From positions 62,001 to 126,000 of the forward strand of contig NZ_FNXF01000007.1 of NCBI RefSeq assembly GCF_900108485.1: a stretch of 64,000 nt of DNA. Reading direction: 5' to 3'. The stretch comes from Rheinheimera pacifica (GTDB lineage: Bacteria > Pseudomonadota > Gammaproteobacteria > Enterobacterales > Alteromonadaceae). A program made the position numbers and the translations under genes. Below the pieces are notes generated by a model that saw only the letters and a program-made list of their open reading frames with translations, did not search any database and was not told the DNA's origin. Below, one piece after another: positions 44,318-52,892 of the stretch; the stretch's first letter is position 1; each line of letters opens with the position of its first letter.

Positions 44318-46777
44318 TTACACCTGTTGTTGCCAGCCGAGGGTGCGCATAATATCGCTGAATACGCCTGCCGATGTTACCGCCGCACCTGCGCCATAAC
44401 CACGCAGTACAAACGGAATAGGCTGGTAATAGCGGGTATGAATAGCCAGCGCATTTTCGCCATCCTTTACCTTAGCCAACGGATGATCTGCCACCAACGC
44501 TTTAATGGCTACCCGGCACTTGCCGTCTGCAATTTCACCAATATACCTGAGCACTTTACCCTCGGCTTTAGCAGCCTCAATACGTTTGGCAAAGCTGTCA
44601 TCAAGCTGCGGTAAGCTGGCGATAAAATCATCTGTGCAGGCCCCGGCAGCGAAATCTGCCGGCAATACCGATTCTACCTCAACATCGCTCAGCTCCAGCG
44701 CCATACCGGCTTCACGCGCCAGAATTAACAGCTTGCGCGCGACATCCATGCCGGATAGATCATCGCGTGGATCCGGCTCGGTGAAGCCCATTGAACGGGC
44801 TTTTTTAGTAACCTCAGACAGGCTGACGCCGGCTTCCAATTCACCAAAAATGTAAGATAACGACCCTGACAAAATACCTTCAAAGGCGAGTAATTCGTCA
44901 CCGGCATTAAGCAACCCCTGTAAGGTATCAATAACCGGTAAACCGGCGCCCACTGTAGTTTCATACAAAAACCGGCGCCGATGTTGCTGCGCCAGCTGTC
45001 GCAGTTGCTGGTAATAAGCATAAGAGGCGGTGTTGGCTTTTTTATTCGGTGTGACCACATGAAAGCCCGCGGCAATAAAATCGGCATATTGCGCCGCAAC
45101 CTGCTCTGAGCTGGTGCAATCTACCAGTACCGGATTTGTCAGATGATGTTGCTGGGCAAACTGGTTTAGCGTATCCAGAGAAAACGCCTGTTTAGCCTCA
45201 GCCAGCTGAGGTTGCCACTGCGATAAATCAATGCCGTCACTGTGCAACAATACCGCCTTGCTATTGGCAATACCGTACACCGTTACCTTAACCTGGCGAC
45301 TATGTAAAAAGGCTTGTTGGCGCTGAATTTGTTGCAGCAGTTCGCTACCCACCACACCACAGCCGACCAGAAACACATCAATACTGGGGATATGGCTGAA
45401 AAAGTTTTCATGGCACACTTTTACGGCATTTTTGCAGGCGGCCTGCTCAATAACCGCAGAAATAGAACGTTCGCTGCTGTCCTGTGCTATGGCCACTACA
45501 TTAACCCGCGCCTGCGCCAAGGAAGCAAAAAACTTCGCTGCTACACCGCGGTGCTGGCGCATACCATCACCTACCAGGCTAACAATTGCCATATCAGACA
45601 AAATACTCAGCGGGCGCAGTAAACCGGTTTGCAGTTCTAATTCAAATTCCTGTTGCAGGGCATTTTTTGCCGCCGTTAAATGTAACTGCGGGACACAAAA
45701 GCTGATACTAAATTCTGATGATGACTGGGTGATCAGGCTGACAGAAATCTGTGCCCGCGCCATAGAGGCAAATACCCGGCTGGCCATCCCCACCACGCCT
45801 TTTAAACCCGGGCCGGATACCGTGACCAGTGCCAGATGCTCAAGGCTGGAAATGCCTTTAACCAGGGCGTCACCTTCGCCGTTATTATCAATGCAGGTGC
45901 CAGGAGCTGACGGATTAAGGGTGTTTTTGATAAAACAGGCAATATTGTACCGTGCCAGCGGGCCTATGGTTTTCGGATGCAGTACCTTGGCGCCGAAGTA
46001 CGATAGTTCCATGGCTTCGTCGTAAGACAATTTATCAATTAACTTGGCATTTTTAACCTGGCGTGGATCGGCGCTGTATACACCATCTACGTCGGTCCAA
46101 ATCTCGCAGGCGCTGGCGCGGATACTGGCAGCAACAATAGCGCCGGAGTAATCTGAGCCGTTGCGCCCCAGCAAACAGGTTTCGCCCTGGGCATTACTGG
46201 ATACAAAACCGGCAATCACATACACCTGTGCGCTCTGGCTGGCGATAGCGTGCTGTAACGTCAGCTCTGATGCGGCAATATCTGCCGTGGCATTTAAATA
46301 ATCACCACTGCTTTTAACCAGTTTCACGCCATCCAGTGCAACCGTTTGCACCTGCTTAGCAGTGAGTAACGCTGTCATCAGAGCAACGCTGAATTGCTCA
46401 CCCAGCCCCAGAATTTGCGCCTTAATATGGTCCGGACAATGCCTGAGTAACTGAATACCGGTAAGCTGAGCCTGCAGCTGTTCGTGCTGCCGGCTAATAA
46501 CATCATTTAAACCGCTTAGCTCTGCTGTTGGAAATAACGCCAGTGCTTCATTGGCCAGCGTTTGATAACGCTGTTGCAATTGTTGTAACAGCGGGCTGAA
46601 ATCCGATCCCAGATAAGCCAAATCGGTCAGCTCAACCAGCGTATTGGTTACGCCTTGTGGCGCCGATAACACCAGACAAATACTGTCTATTGTTGTTTGC
46701 TGCTGCACTATCTGTGCGACTCCGGCAAAACGGCTTACTGACGCCAGTGACGATCCGCCAAACTTGAGCACCCTCAT
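44318..46777 (-). CDS. thrA: Bifunctional aspartokinase I / homoserine dehydrogenase I
   Basis: Catalyses the first and third steps towards threonine and is feedback-inhibited by threonine. The 819-residue product (E. coli 820) has the aspartokinase start [13 protein letters not shown], two ACT regulatory domains (about 310-460) and the homoserine-dehydrogenase part with the NAD motif [17 protein letters not shown] and [21 protein letters not shown] precedes the ATG. The leader and attenuator lie 85-210 bp upstream. Confidence 0.97.
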   Translation of the reverse strand: MRVLKFGGSSLASVSRFAGVAQIVQQQTTIDSICLVLSAPQGVTNTLVELTDLAYLGSDFSPLLQQLQQRYQTLANEALALFPTAELSGLNDVISRQHEQLQAQLTGIQLLRHCPDHIKAQILGLGEQFSVALMTALLTAKQVQTVALDGVKLVKSSGDYLNATADIAASELTLQHAIASQSAQVYVIAGFVSSNAQGETCLLGRNGSDYSGAIVAASIRASACEIWTDVDGVYSADPRQVKNAKLIDKLSYDEAMELSYFGAKVLHPKTIGPLARYNIACFIKNTLNPSAPGTCIDNNGEGDALVKGISSLEHLALVTVSGPGLKGVVGMASRVFASMARAQISVSLITQSSSEFSISFCVPQLHLTAAKNALQQEFELELQTGLLRPLSILSDMAIVSLVGDGMRQHRGVAAKFFASLAQARVNVVAIAQDSSERSISAVIEQAACKNAVKVCHENFFSHIPSIDVFLVGCGVVGSELLQQIQRQQAFLHSRQVKVTVYGIANSKAVLLHSDGIDLSQWQPQLAEAKQAFSLDTLNQFAQQHHLTNPVLVDCTSSEQVAAQYADFIAAGFHVVTPNKKANTASYAYYQQLRQLAQQHRRRFLYETTVGAGLPVIDTLQGLLNAGDELLAFEGILSGSLSYIFGELEAGVSLSEVTKKARSMGFTEPDPRDDLSGMDVARKLLILAREAGMALELSDVEVESVLPADFAAGACTDDFIASLPQLDDSFAKRIEAAKAEGKVLRYIGEIADGKCRVAIKALVADHPLAKVKDGENALAIHTRYYQPIPFVLRGYGAGAAVTSAGVFSDIMRTLGWQQQV

Positions 46778-46861
46778 TTTAAACTCCTTCGCTTAATTTA
46801 CTGTTATTGTCAGTTATCGCGATACTTGGTTTATTCGGTAACAGCCCTGCACAACAGAGCC

Positions 46862-46900
46862 AAAAAAAAGACCCGTGACATTTGAGGTCACGGGTCTTTT
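46862..46900 (-). terminator. thr operon attenuator (terminator)
   Basis: 14-bp perfect stem AAAAGACCCGTGAC / GTCACGGGTCTTTT, seven-base loop, with eight T in a row on the minus strand. It lies between the leader peptide and thrA, as in the E. coli thr attenuator. Confidence 0.93.
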
Positions 46901-46925
46901 CTACAGACAACACACCGCCGACCTC

Positions 46926-46985
46926 CTACCCCGAAGGGTTGGTGGTAATAATAATGGTGGTGAGTGTAGTGGTTTTTATTTTCAT
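46926..46985 (-). CDS. thrL: thr operon leader peptide
   Basis: 19-codon peptide MKIKTTTLTTIIITTNPSG with seven Thr and four Ile, the composition that senses charged tRNA-Thr and tRNA-Ile by ribosome stalling. The stop (TAG) is 26 bp before the attenuator stem. A small CCC-TTCG-GGG hairpin at its end could be the pause structure. Ribosome-site purines before the ATG are weak. Confidence 0.92.
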   Translation of the reverse strand: MKIKTTTLTTIIITTNPSG

Positions 46986-46991
46986 GGCTTC

Positions 46992-47021
46992 ACTATGCAC
47001 AGACTTGTAGACGTCTGTCAA
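46992..47021 (-). promoter_or_regulatory. Candidate thr operon promoter
   Basis: Minus-strand TTGACA (47021-47016), 18-bp spacer and CATAGT (46997-46992). Transcription would begin at or within a base or two of the leader ATG (46985), which would make the leader mRNA almost leaderless. Confidence 0.5.
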
Positions 47022-47041
47022 CGGCTAATTTTTAACACCGG

Positions 47042-48004
47042 CTATTTTACCTTTTTCAGGTAACCTTCAAGCTCTGGCTGGTAGGCAACAGCCCTGTTGC
47101 GCCCCTGTCGTTTGGCGCAATACAGCGCGGTATCGGCGCGCTGGATCAGCTCATCAACACTCTGTGCAAAATAACACGCCACACCAATACTGATAGTGGC
47201 TTTGAGTGTCTGCTGGTTATACAGCATTTTATGCCGGGCAACGGTGTCGCAAATGCGGTTAGCCACCTGCAATGCACCAGTCATGCCTGTCTCGGGCAAT
47301 ATAATGCCAAATTCCTCGCCGCCATAACGGCCAAATAGGTCGGTATCCCGTAGCAATGAACCAATCAGTCGTGATAACTCGACCAGCACAAAATCGCCGC
47401 CCTGATGGCCATATTGATCATTAAGATCTTTAAATTTATCCAGATCGAATAACAACAAAGATAACGGATGCTGATAACGCCCGGCACGCTGAATTTCATA
47501 CCCCAGCTGCTGCTGCCAGTAACGACGGTTATACACGCCGGTTAAACCATCGGTGCGATTGGCATGTTCGAGCTGTATTACGCTTTGCTGTAATTGCTGC
47601 TGATATACATAAGCGTCGGTGGCATCCTCAATAAGCAAGCAAATGTAGCGCGATACGCCATCCGGTGCAGTCAGAGGTAACATGCTGCAGTTCTGCGCCA
47701 TGTACTGGCTGTCGCTGCTAAGAGGGCGCAGATGGGCTAATTTAATAATGTACTGCCGCTGCTCCCAACTACTGAACGCCGGAACCTGCAAATGCAATAC
47801 GCTATCCAGTTTGCGCCGCAGCCAGGCCAGAGGTAAATCAGCAAAAACATCTTCCAGCAAGTTGCCCTGCACTTTAGCCAAATCTACGTCGGCACGGCGG
47901 GCAATAAACTGATTAAAAAATACTACCCGGTATTGCGCATCCAATACCAGCACACCGGTATTAAGCTGAGTCAGTAAAGGTTGCAGTAGCCAGTCCAGTT
48001 GCAT
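47042..48004 (-). CDS. PAS-GGDEF diguanylate cyclase
   Basis: Makes cyclic di-GMP. The 320-residue protein has a PAS-like domain (about 8-125), a short linker helix and a GGDEF domain with the active motif GGEEF at 228-232 and an inhibitory I site RDTD at 219-222, five residues ahead of it. No membrane helix is seen. Its start overlaps the CheC-like gene's stop by one base, so it belongs to the receiver-CheC-cyclase operon. Confidence 0.9.
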   Translation of the reverse strand: MQLDWLLQPLLTQLNTGVLVLDAQYRVVFFNQFIARRADVDLAKVQGNLLEDVFADLPLAWLRRKLDSVLHLQVPAFSSWEQRQYIIKLAHLRPLSSDSQYMAQNCSMLPLTAPDGVSRYICLLIEDATDAYVYQQQLQQSVIQLEHANRTDGLTGVYNRRYWQQQLGYEIQRAGRYQHPLSLLLFDLDKFKDLNDQYGHQGGDFVLVELSRLIGSLLRDTDLFGRYGGEEFGIILPETGMTGALQVANRICDTVARHKMLYNQQTLKATISIGVACYFAQSVDELIQRADTALYCAKRQGRNRAVAYQPELEGYLKKVK

Positions 48005-48618
48005 CAGAAATCTGCCAGAATGTTATCCAGCGTCTGGCGCAACCGCAGTACCGCTTCTCCGGGAATAAGCAGAATCATGTCGCAGTTAAAACTGTAGTCG
48101 GTTAACTGATAGCGGATATCTACCTGCAGCGCCAGTTGCCACTGCTCAGCAGTGTAAGCCAGTTTGTCAGCAAAATACTGATCGCGGCTGGATAAAATAC
48201 GCGGGGCGGCATAAGAAAAACTGTTTTCCAGTTGCTCTGCGAGCCCGCTTAGAAAGGTGGTTGTCAGCACCGAGCTGATATCGGTCAGCATTTCTGCCTC
48301 AGAAACCGCGTCATCGCTGTAACCCAGCAACTGGGCAATAACCCCGACATTCGCCAGCTGGTACAGCATAATGGTTTCACCGCGCAGGCCCTGATCACCA
48401 AAAAACCCCAGGCTCACCAGTGTTGCGCTTTGCTGCTGATAGCGGCTGGCAAAATGCTGTGATAACAGGGCGGCTTCTACCAGAGCAATAGCCGGCACCT
48501 GCAAATGTACAAAAGTGCCCAGGTAGCGCGCCAGCTTGTCACTGGCCTGCCCCATGGCAACATTAACTAACTCCTGTAGGCAATCACGCTGCACATCGGT
48601 GAAATGCAGTTCTGTCAT
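48004..48618 (-). CDS. CheC-like phosphatase
   Basis: 204-residue member of the CheC/CheX/FliY group, which dephosphorylates phospho-CheY-type receivers. The first ExxN active site is present (QELVNVAMGQASDKLA, E16 and N19). The second site is degenerate: the aligned position reads D113-I-S-S116 in place of ExxN. It lies in frame overlap between the lone receiver and the cyclase, so the receiver is its likely substrate. Family assignment is by motif, not by search. Confidence 0.75.
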   Translation of the reverse strand: MTELHFTDVQRDCLQELVNVAMGQASDKLARYLGTFVHLQVPAIALVEAALLSQHFASRYQQQSATLVSLGFFGDQGLRGETIMLYQLANVGVIAQLLGYSDDAVSEAEMLTDISSVLTTTFLSGLAEQLENSFSYAAPRILSSRDQYFADKLAYTAEQWQLALQVDIRYQLTDYSFNCDMILLIPGEAVLRLRQTLDNILADF

Positions 48619-48980
48619 ATCAAACCGTACTTGTGCATAACATCAGCAAGTTTATCGGCGGTAGCAGGCTTTTGTACAAACGCCAGCGCGCCAAGTTCCA
48701 TGACACGCTTTTGCATTTCCGGCTGAATATCGGCAGATACCACAATAACCAGGCAGTCCATTGCATCAGCTTTGATAGCTTCAAGCACCCCTACACCGTC
48801 AAGCTCCGGCATCGTCAAATCAAGAAATACCAGCCCGACTTCGCGTGCTCTGAGAATAGAAAGTGCTTCTACCCCGTTACTGGCGGTAATAATGTCGGCA
48901 TCAAAAACCGATGGCAGAGATTTCTTCAGCTGATTCCGGGCAAGCAGGGAATCATCACAAATAAGTGCAGTTAAAGCCAT
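48615..48980 (-). CDS. Single-domain response regulator (CheY-like)
   Basis: 121-residue receiver domain without output. The acidic pair D9-D10, phospho-acceptor D54 (VFLDLTMPELDG), S82/A83 near the switch and K104 (FVQKPA) are all in place. It is the first gene of a three-gene operon (receiver, CheC-like, cyclase), overlapping the next gene by 4 bp. The divergent kinase at 49193 is the probable phosphodonor. Confidence 0.92.
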   Translation of the reverse strand: MALTALICDDSLLARNQLKKSLPSVFDADIITASNGVEALSILRAREVGLVFLDLTMPELDGVGVLEAIKADAMDCLVIVVSADIQPEMQKRVMELGALAFVQKPATADKLADVMHKYGLI

Positions 48981-49192
48981 TTACAGCAGCCTGTATTATT
49001 ATAATGAATTTGGCGTAAACAGGTTAAAAAATATATACAGGGTGCCGCTATAAAGCAATATCTGAGCTATAAATAGCTGACACAAGCTGTAACAACTAAC
49101 CGTATCCCACAGTAATGCTATTTTCAAAGTTCAGGTTATTGGTTATGGTAGCGGTATAATACTAATAATGTTTCGTTACTCAAGGTTAATTC

Positions 49193-50941
49193 ATGCAACA
49201 TAAAAGCTTATCCCGTAAGCTCCTGACTAAGGTGTTGTCAGTTTATTTTATCCTGACATTTGTAGTAACACTGGGACAAATTGTTGCGGAGTATTTTAAT
49301 ACTAAGAATCATATCAACGGCGAACTTGAAACCTTGCAACAAACCTTCTCGGGTAGCCTTACACGCGCAATATGGGAGCTGAATACCCAGCAGGCACTGA
49401 TTATTGCCGATGGTTTACTGGCCATACCGGCAATAGAAGGCATTATAGTGCGCGATGACAGCGGCGCAGTAATCACCCAACTGGGCCGTTATATTGATAT
49501 ACAGGAGCGTTTCAGCACCCAGCTGGTCAGGGAGGGCGTGCGCCTTACCGAACAACAATCCGGTATTTTTGGCTATACTTTCCCGCTTATTTTTGAGTTT
49601 TCCGGCCGGGCAACCCAGGTAGGCGACGTCACGCTATTCTCAAGCCGGGCCGTGGTGATAGACAGGATAAAAGTGGGTATTTATTTCCTGATTGGCAATG
49701 CCATGCTCAAAACCACTTTCCTTATTATCTTGTTTTTACTGGCGTTTCGCCGGCAGCTCACCGTGCCTCTGACAGAGTTGACTCAACAAATTGAAGATTT
49801 AGAGCTGGATCAGCTCGATGGCGCCAAAGTCGAAATACAACATGGCGACACTTCAGAATTAAGTGTCATGGCCGATGCCTTTAACCGCTTAATTGGCCGG
49901 GTACAAGACTACAAACATCAGTTGGAAACCACGCAAAAACAGCTGATGCTGTCAAATGAAAAGCTGGATCAGCAAAACCTGATGTTAGAGCAGGAAGTTG
50001 CGCGTAAAACCTCTGGCCTGAGCCAGGCTATGATGGATTTGCAGCAACAAAAACAAGAGCTTGAAGTAAAGCAACAAAGCCTGCGTGAAGAAATAGAACG
50101 TCGCCGTCATACTGAAGATGCGCTACGCGGTAAGCAAACCGAGCTGGAAAAAATTGTTGATGATTTAAAACAGGCGCAGGATAGGCTGGTGCAATCGGAG
50201 AAAATGGCCGCACTCGGTGGCCTGGTTGCCGGCATTACCCATGAAGTGAATACCCCTGTTGGCATTGGTGTTACCGCAACCAGCTTTCTGGCTGAGAAAA
50301 TTCATGCGCTGGAGCAGGCCTATCATGATAAAACCTTGTCGCCCAAAGCGCTGGAGCATTTTATTGAAGAAGCCAAGCAAGGCTCTGAACTGCTGCAATC
50401 AAACCTGATCCGCGCATCTGAGCTGATTGCCAGCTTTAAGCAAATTGCCGTAGATCAAACCAGCGAAGCCATTCGGACGATAAATCTGGCCGAATATCTG
50501 CACGAAGTTATCCGCTCTTTGCAGCCTAATTTTAAAAAGACCCATCACCATATTGAAGTAAACTGCCCGGACAATATTATGCTCAATTGTCCGGCGGGTG
50601 CTATTTCGCAAATTTTTACCAACTTGCTGATGAATTCACTGATCCATGGCTTTGAAGATATGGACAATGGCCTGATCCGTATTACCGTGCTGGACGAAGA
50701 CGACAACGTAGACATTAAGTACAGCGACGACGGTAAAGGCCTGGCCCCGGAGCAACTGGAAAAACTGTTTCATCCTTTCTTTACCACCAAACGTGATCAA
50801 GGCGGCAGCGGCCTTGGCACCCATATCACTTATAACCTGGTACGCCAGACGTTAGGCGGAAGTATTCAGGTCAGCAGTGAGCCAGGCAAAGGTTTGCACT
50901 ACCATATCTGCTTTCCAAAAAACCTGAAAATGTCAGGCTGA
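49193..50941 (+). CDS. Membrane sensor histidine kinase
   Basis: 582-residue kinase: helix at about 13-33, periplasmic sensor of about 125 residues, second helix at about 158-182, HAMP (about 183-235), a long coiled coil (about 236-335), a phospho-acceptor H350 in ITHEVNTPVGIGVT and an ATPase domain with NLLMNSLIHGFED, DDGKGL and GGSGLGTHI. The HEVNTP acceptor is characteristic of the family related to large chemosensory-like kinases. Divergent from the receiver-CheC-cyclase operon across 212 bp, so likely the partner kinase. Confidence 0.9.
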   Translation: MQHKSLSRKLLTKVLSVYFILTFVVTLGQIVAEYFNTKNHINGELETLQQTFSGSLTRAIWELNTQQALIIADGLLAIPAIEGIIVRDDSGAVITQLGRYIDIQERFSTQLVREGVRLTEQQSGIFGYTFPLIFEFSGRATQVGDVTLFSSRAVVIDRIKVGIYFLIGNAMLKTTFLIILFLLAFRRQLTVPLTELTQQIEDLELDQLDGAKVEIQHGDTSELSVMADAFNRLIGRVQDYKHQLETTQKQLMLSNEKLDQQNLMLEQEVARKTSGLSQAMMDLQQQKQELEVKQQSLREEIERRRHTEDALRGKQTELEKIVDDLKQAQDRLVQSEKMAALGGLVAGITHEVNTPVGIGVTATSFLAEKIHALEQAYHDKTLSPKALEHFIEEAKQGSELLQSNLIRASELIASFKQIAVDQTSEAIRTINLAEYLHEVIRSLQPNFKKTHHHIEVNCPDNIMLNCPAGAISQIFTNLLMNSLIHGFEDMDNGLIRITVLDEDDNVDIKYSDDGKGLAPEQLEKLFHPFFTTKRDQGGSGLGTHITYNLVRQTLGGSIQVSSEPGKGLHYHICFPKNLKMSG

Positions 50942-50985
50942 TCCACGTTATACTGCCGCTCCGGATTTATTGTTTAGAGTGAATT

Positions 50986-51885
50986 ATGTGGTTTAAGAAT
51001 GTTCGTGTTTATAAGCTAAGTGCACCACTCAGTACTGATGTTGCTGAGTGGGAGCAAGCCCTTACTGAATTCAAATTTACCCCGCTAACCGCGCAGGAAG
51101 CGGTCAGAACAGGGTTTAGTTTTCCATTGCACCATAGTATTAAACAATACTGCCATCAGTGTGATCACTTAGTGTTTTTTGCGGTAAAACGGCAGGAGAA
51201 AATACTGCCGGCAGCTGTAATTAATGAAGAAATGCAACCTAAGCTGGAAGCTATGGAGCAGGAAAAAGGCCGGCCACTCAGCCGTAAAGAAAAACAAAGC
51301 CTGAAAGAAGAATTGCAACTAAGCTTGTTGCCAAGAGCGTTTAGCCGCTCATCTTTAACTCAGGGCTATTATGATCCGCAAAATCAGTGGCTGGTGATCA
51401 ACACCAGCAGTGCCAGCAAAGCAGAAGATGTGCTGGCTTTACTGCGTAAAGCACTGGGCTCACTGCCTGCACTACCCTGGCTTGATAACCATAAACTAAA
51501 TGCTAGTTTACAGCTGTGGCTGCAAAATCAGGCATTGCCACAAGGTTTTGTCCAGGGCAGTGATGCTGAGCTAAAAGCGCCCGATGAAGAAGGTGCCAAG
51601 GTAAAATTCAGCAACCATCTGCTAACTGCTGATGAAGTGCAAAGCCACTTACAGGATAAACTGGTAACCAGTATCAGCCTGGAACAAAGCGAAGGTTTGT
51701 CGGTGCAGATAACTGATGACGGTGCAATAAAACGGATTAAATTCCATGATTTGCTAACCAGCCAGAACGACGAACTGGGCTGGGAAGATCTGACAGCAAG
51801 GCTGGATGCCGACCTTATGTTAATGGCTGCTGCGCTGAATAAGGCCTTACTGAGTATCAGCCAACAACTTGGCACGGCTGAATAA
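50986..51885 (+). CDS. rdgC: Recombination-associated protein RdgC
   Basis: Ring-shaped DNA-binding protein that limits RecA filament activity. The 299-residue product matches E. coli RdgC in blocks WFKNVRVYKLS, KQEKILPAAVI-like (RQEKILPAAVI), LSLLPRAFSRSS and ALLRKALGSLPALPW. Convergent with the HDOD gene, 11 bp apart. Confidence 0.95.
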   Translation: MWFKNVRVYKLSAPLSTDVAEWEQALTEFKFTPLTAQEAVRTGFSFPLHHSIKQYCHQCDHLVFFAVKRQEKILPAAVINEEMQPKLEAMEQEKGRPLSRKEKQSLKEELQLSLLPRAFSRSSLTQGYYDPQNQWLVINTSSASKAEDVLALLRKALGSLPALPWLDNHKLNASLQLWLQNQALPQGFVQGSDAELKAPDEEGAKVKFSNHLLTADEVQSHLQDKLVTSISLEQSEGLSVQITDDGAIKRIKFHDLLTSQNDELGWEDLTARLDADLMLMAAALNKALLSISQQLGTAE

Positions 51886-51896
51886 GCAAACTCAGC

Positions 51897-52739
51897 TTAA
51901 CTGAAAACAGCACGCACATCCTGGTATACCGCTTGTATATCAGGGTGTTGCATAAAATCTTGCTGTGGCACCATCTGCATCGTCATGTAATAACGCAATA
52001 AACGCTGCTGTAGTTCTTTATCTGCATAGCCATCTCTGGCAATTACTGCTAAACGGATAAAATCGGTATAGCCCGGCCCTGGTTTATCCGGCTGCAATTT
52101 CTGCCAGCTTGATGCCACCTGCTGAAATGGTTCAGCAAAAGCCCAGGCATACATGATCCTAAGGCTGACCTCTGTAGATAAACTGGTTGCAAGGTGCAGT
52201 AAAAAACGCGGATCGCCGAGTAATGCTTCCTGCCGCTCTGCCTCGGCAACTATAGGCAAAGCGCCAATATTGTGCACCAATGCCATTAATGTCAGTACGT
52301 CTTTATTTAAACCGGTACGCGCCTCACGGCTATTGTAGTACGACAAACAGGCTACAGCGATGCTAGCCACCTGCACACTGCTTTGCCACAATGCATCCAG
52401 TTGTTGCTGCACTTGTTTATGTTTAGACACAAACACCTGCTCTAGTGCCATGGCAATAGCAATATTGCGGATTTGGCTTAGGCCAATTCGCGTTACTGCC
52501 TGATTCAGCGTAGAAACTTTGATCGAGCGGCCCATAAAGGCACTATTCGCAACTTTGATCATCCGGGCGGCCAATGCCGGGTCCTGCGCAATAACATCTG
52601 CCATCTCCTGCAGGCTGACATTTGGCTCATTGGCCCTGCGCCGTACCGTCAACGCCACATCCGGTAATGTCGGCAATATCAGCTGGTCTTGCTGTATTTT
52701 ACGTTCGAGGATCTGAAGCAACTGCTGCTGTGCTGGCAT
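51897..52739 (-). CDS. HDOD domain protein
   Basis: 280-residue protein with an HDOD domain over residues 15-215 (QDPALAARMIKVANSAFMG; RIGLSQIRNIAIAMAL; DVLTLMALVHNIG). HDOD resembles a phosphohydrolase but lacks the full HD metal set; members work in signalling with kinases or in gene control. It lies downstream of the large hybrid kinase on the same strand (153-bp gap) and may be linked to it. Confidence 0.88.
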   Translation of the reverse strand: MPAQQQLLQILERKIQQDQLILPTLPDVALTVRRRANEPNVSLQEMADVIAQDPALAARMIKVANSAFMGRSIKVSTLNQAVTRIGLSQIRNIAIAMALEQVFVSKHKQVQQQLDALWQSSVQVASIAVACLSYYNSREARTGLNKDVLTLMALVHNIGALPIVAEAERQEALLGDPRFLLHLATSLSTEVSLRIMYAWAFAEPFQQVASSWQKLQPDKPGPGYTDFIRLAVIARDGYADKELQQRLLRYYMTMQMVPQQDFMQHPDIQAVYQDVRAVFS

Positions 52740-52892
52740 AAAAAGGCTCCGGATTAGGATGCAAAGGCAGAATTAACTGCCCAATCAATATGTTGTACTA
52801 CCTGTTCAGTATAGGCGCAGCGGCTTACTTTGCACTCTATAAACGCTGGCAGGTGGTTATTCTGCGCCAACTGCGGGGTATATGTAAAATTA

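Noticed and set aside
45432-46025. 197-codon open frame antisense to thrA
   Set aside because: Lies fully inside a well-matched gene; Ser/Arg/Ala-rich composition is typical of a shadow frame.
52740-52892. Possible small gene between the HDOD and hybrid kinase genes
   Set aside because: The only open frame runs into the kinase gene antisense and has no ribosome site.
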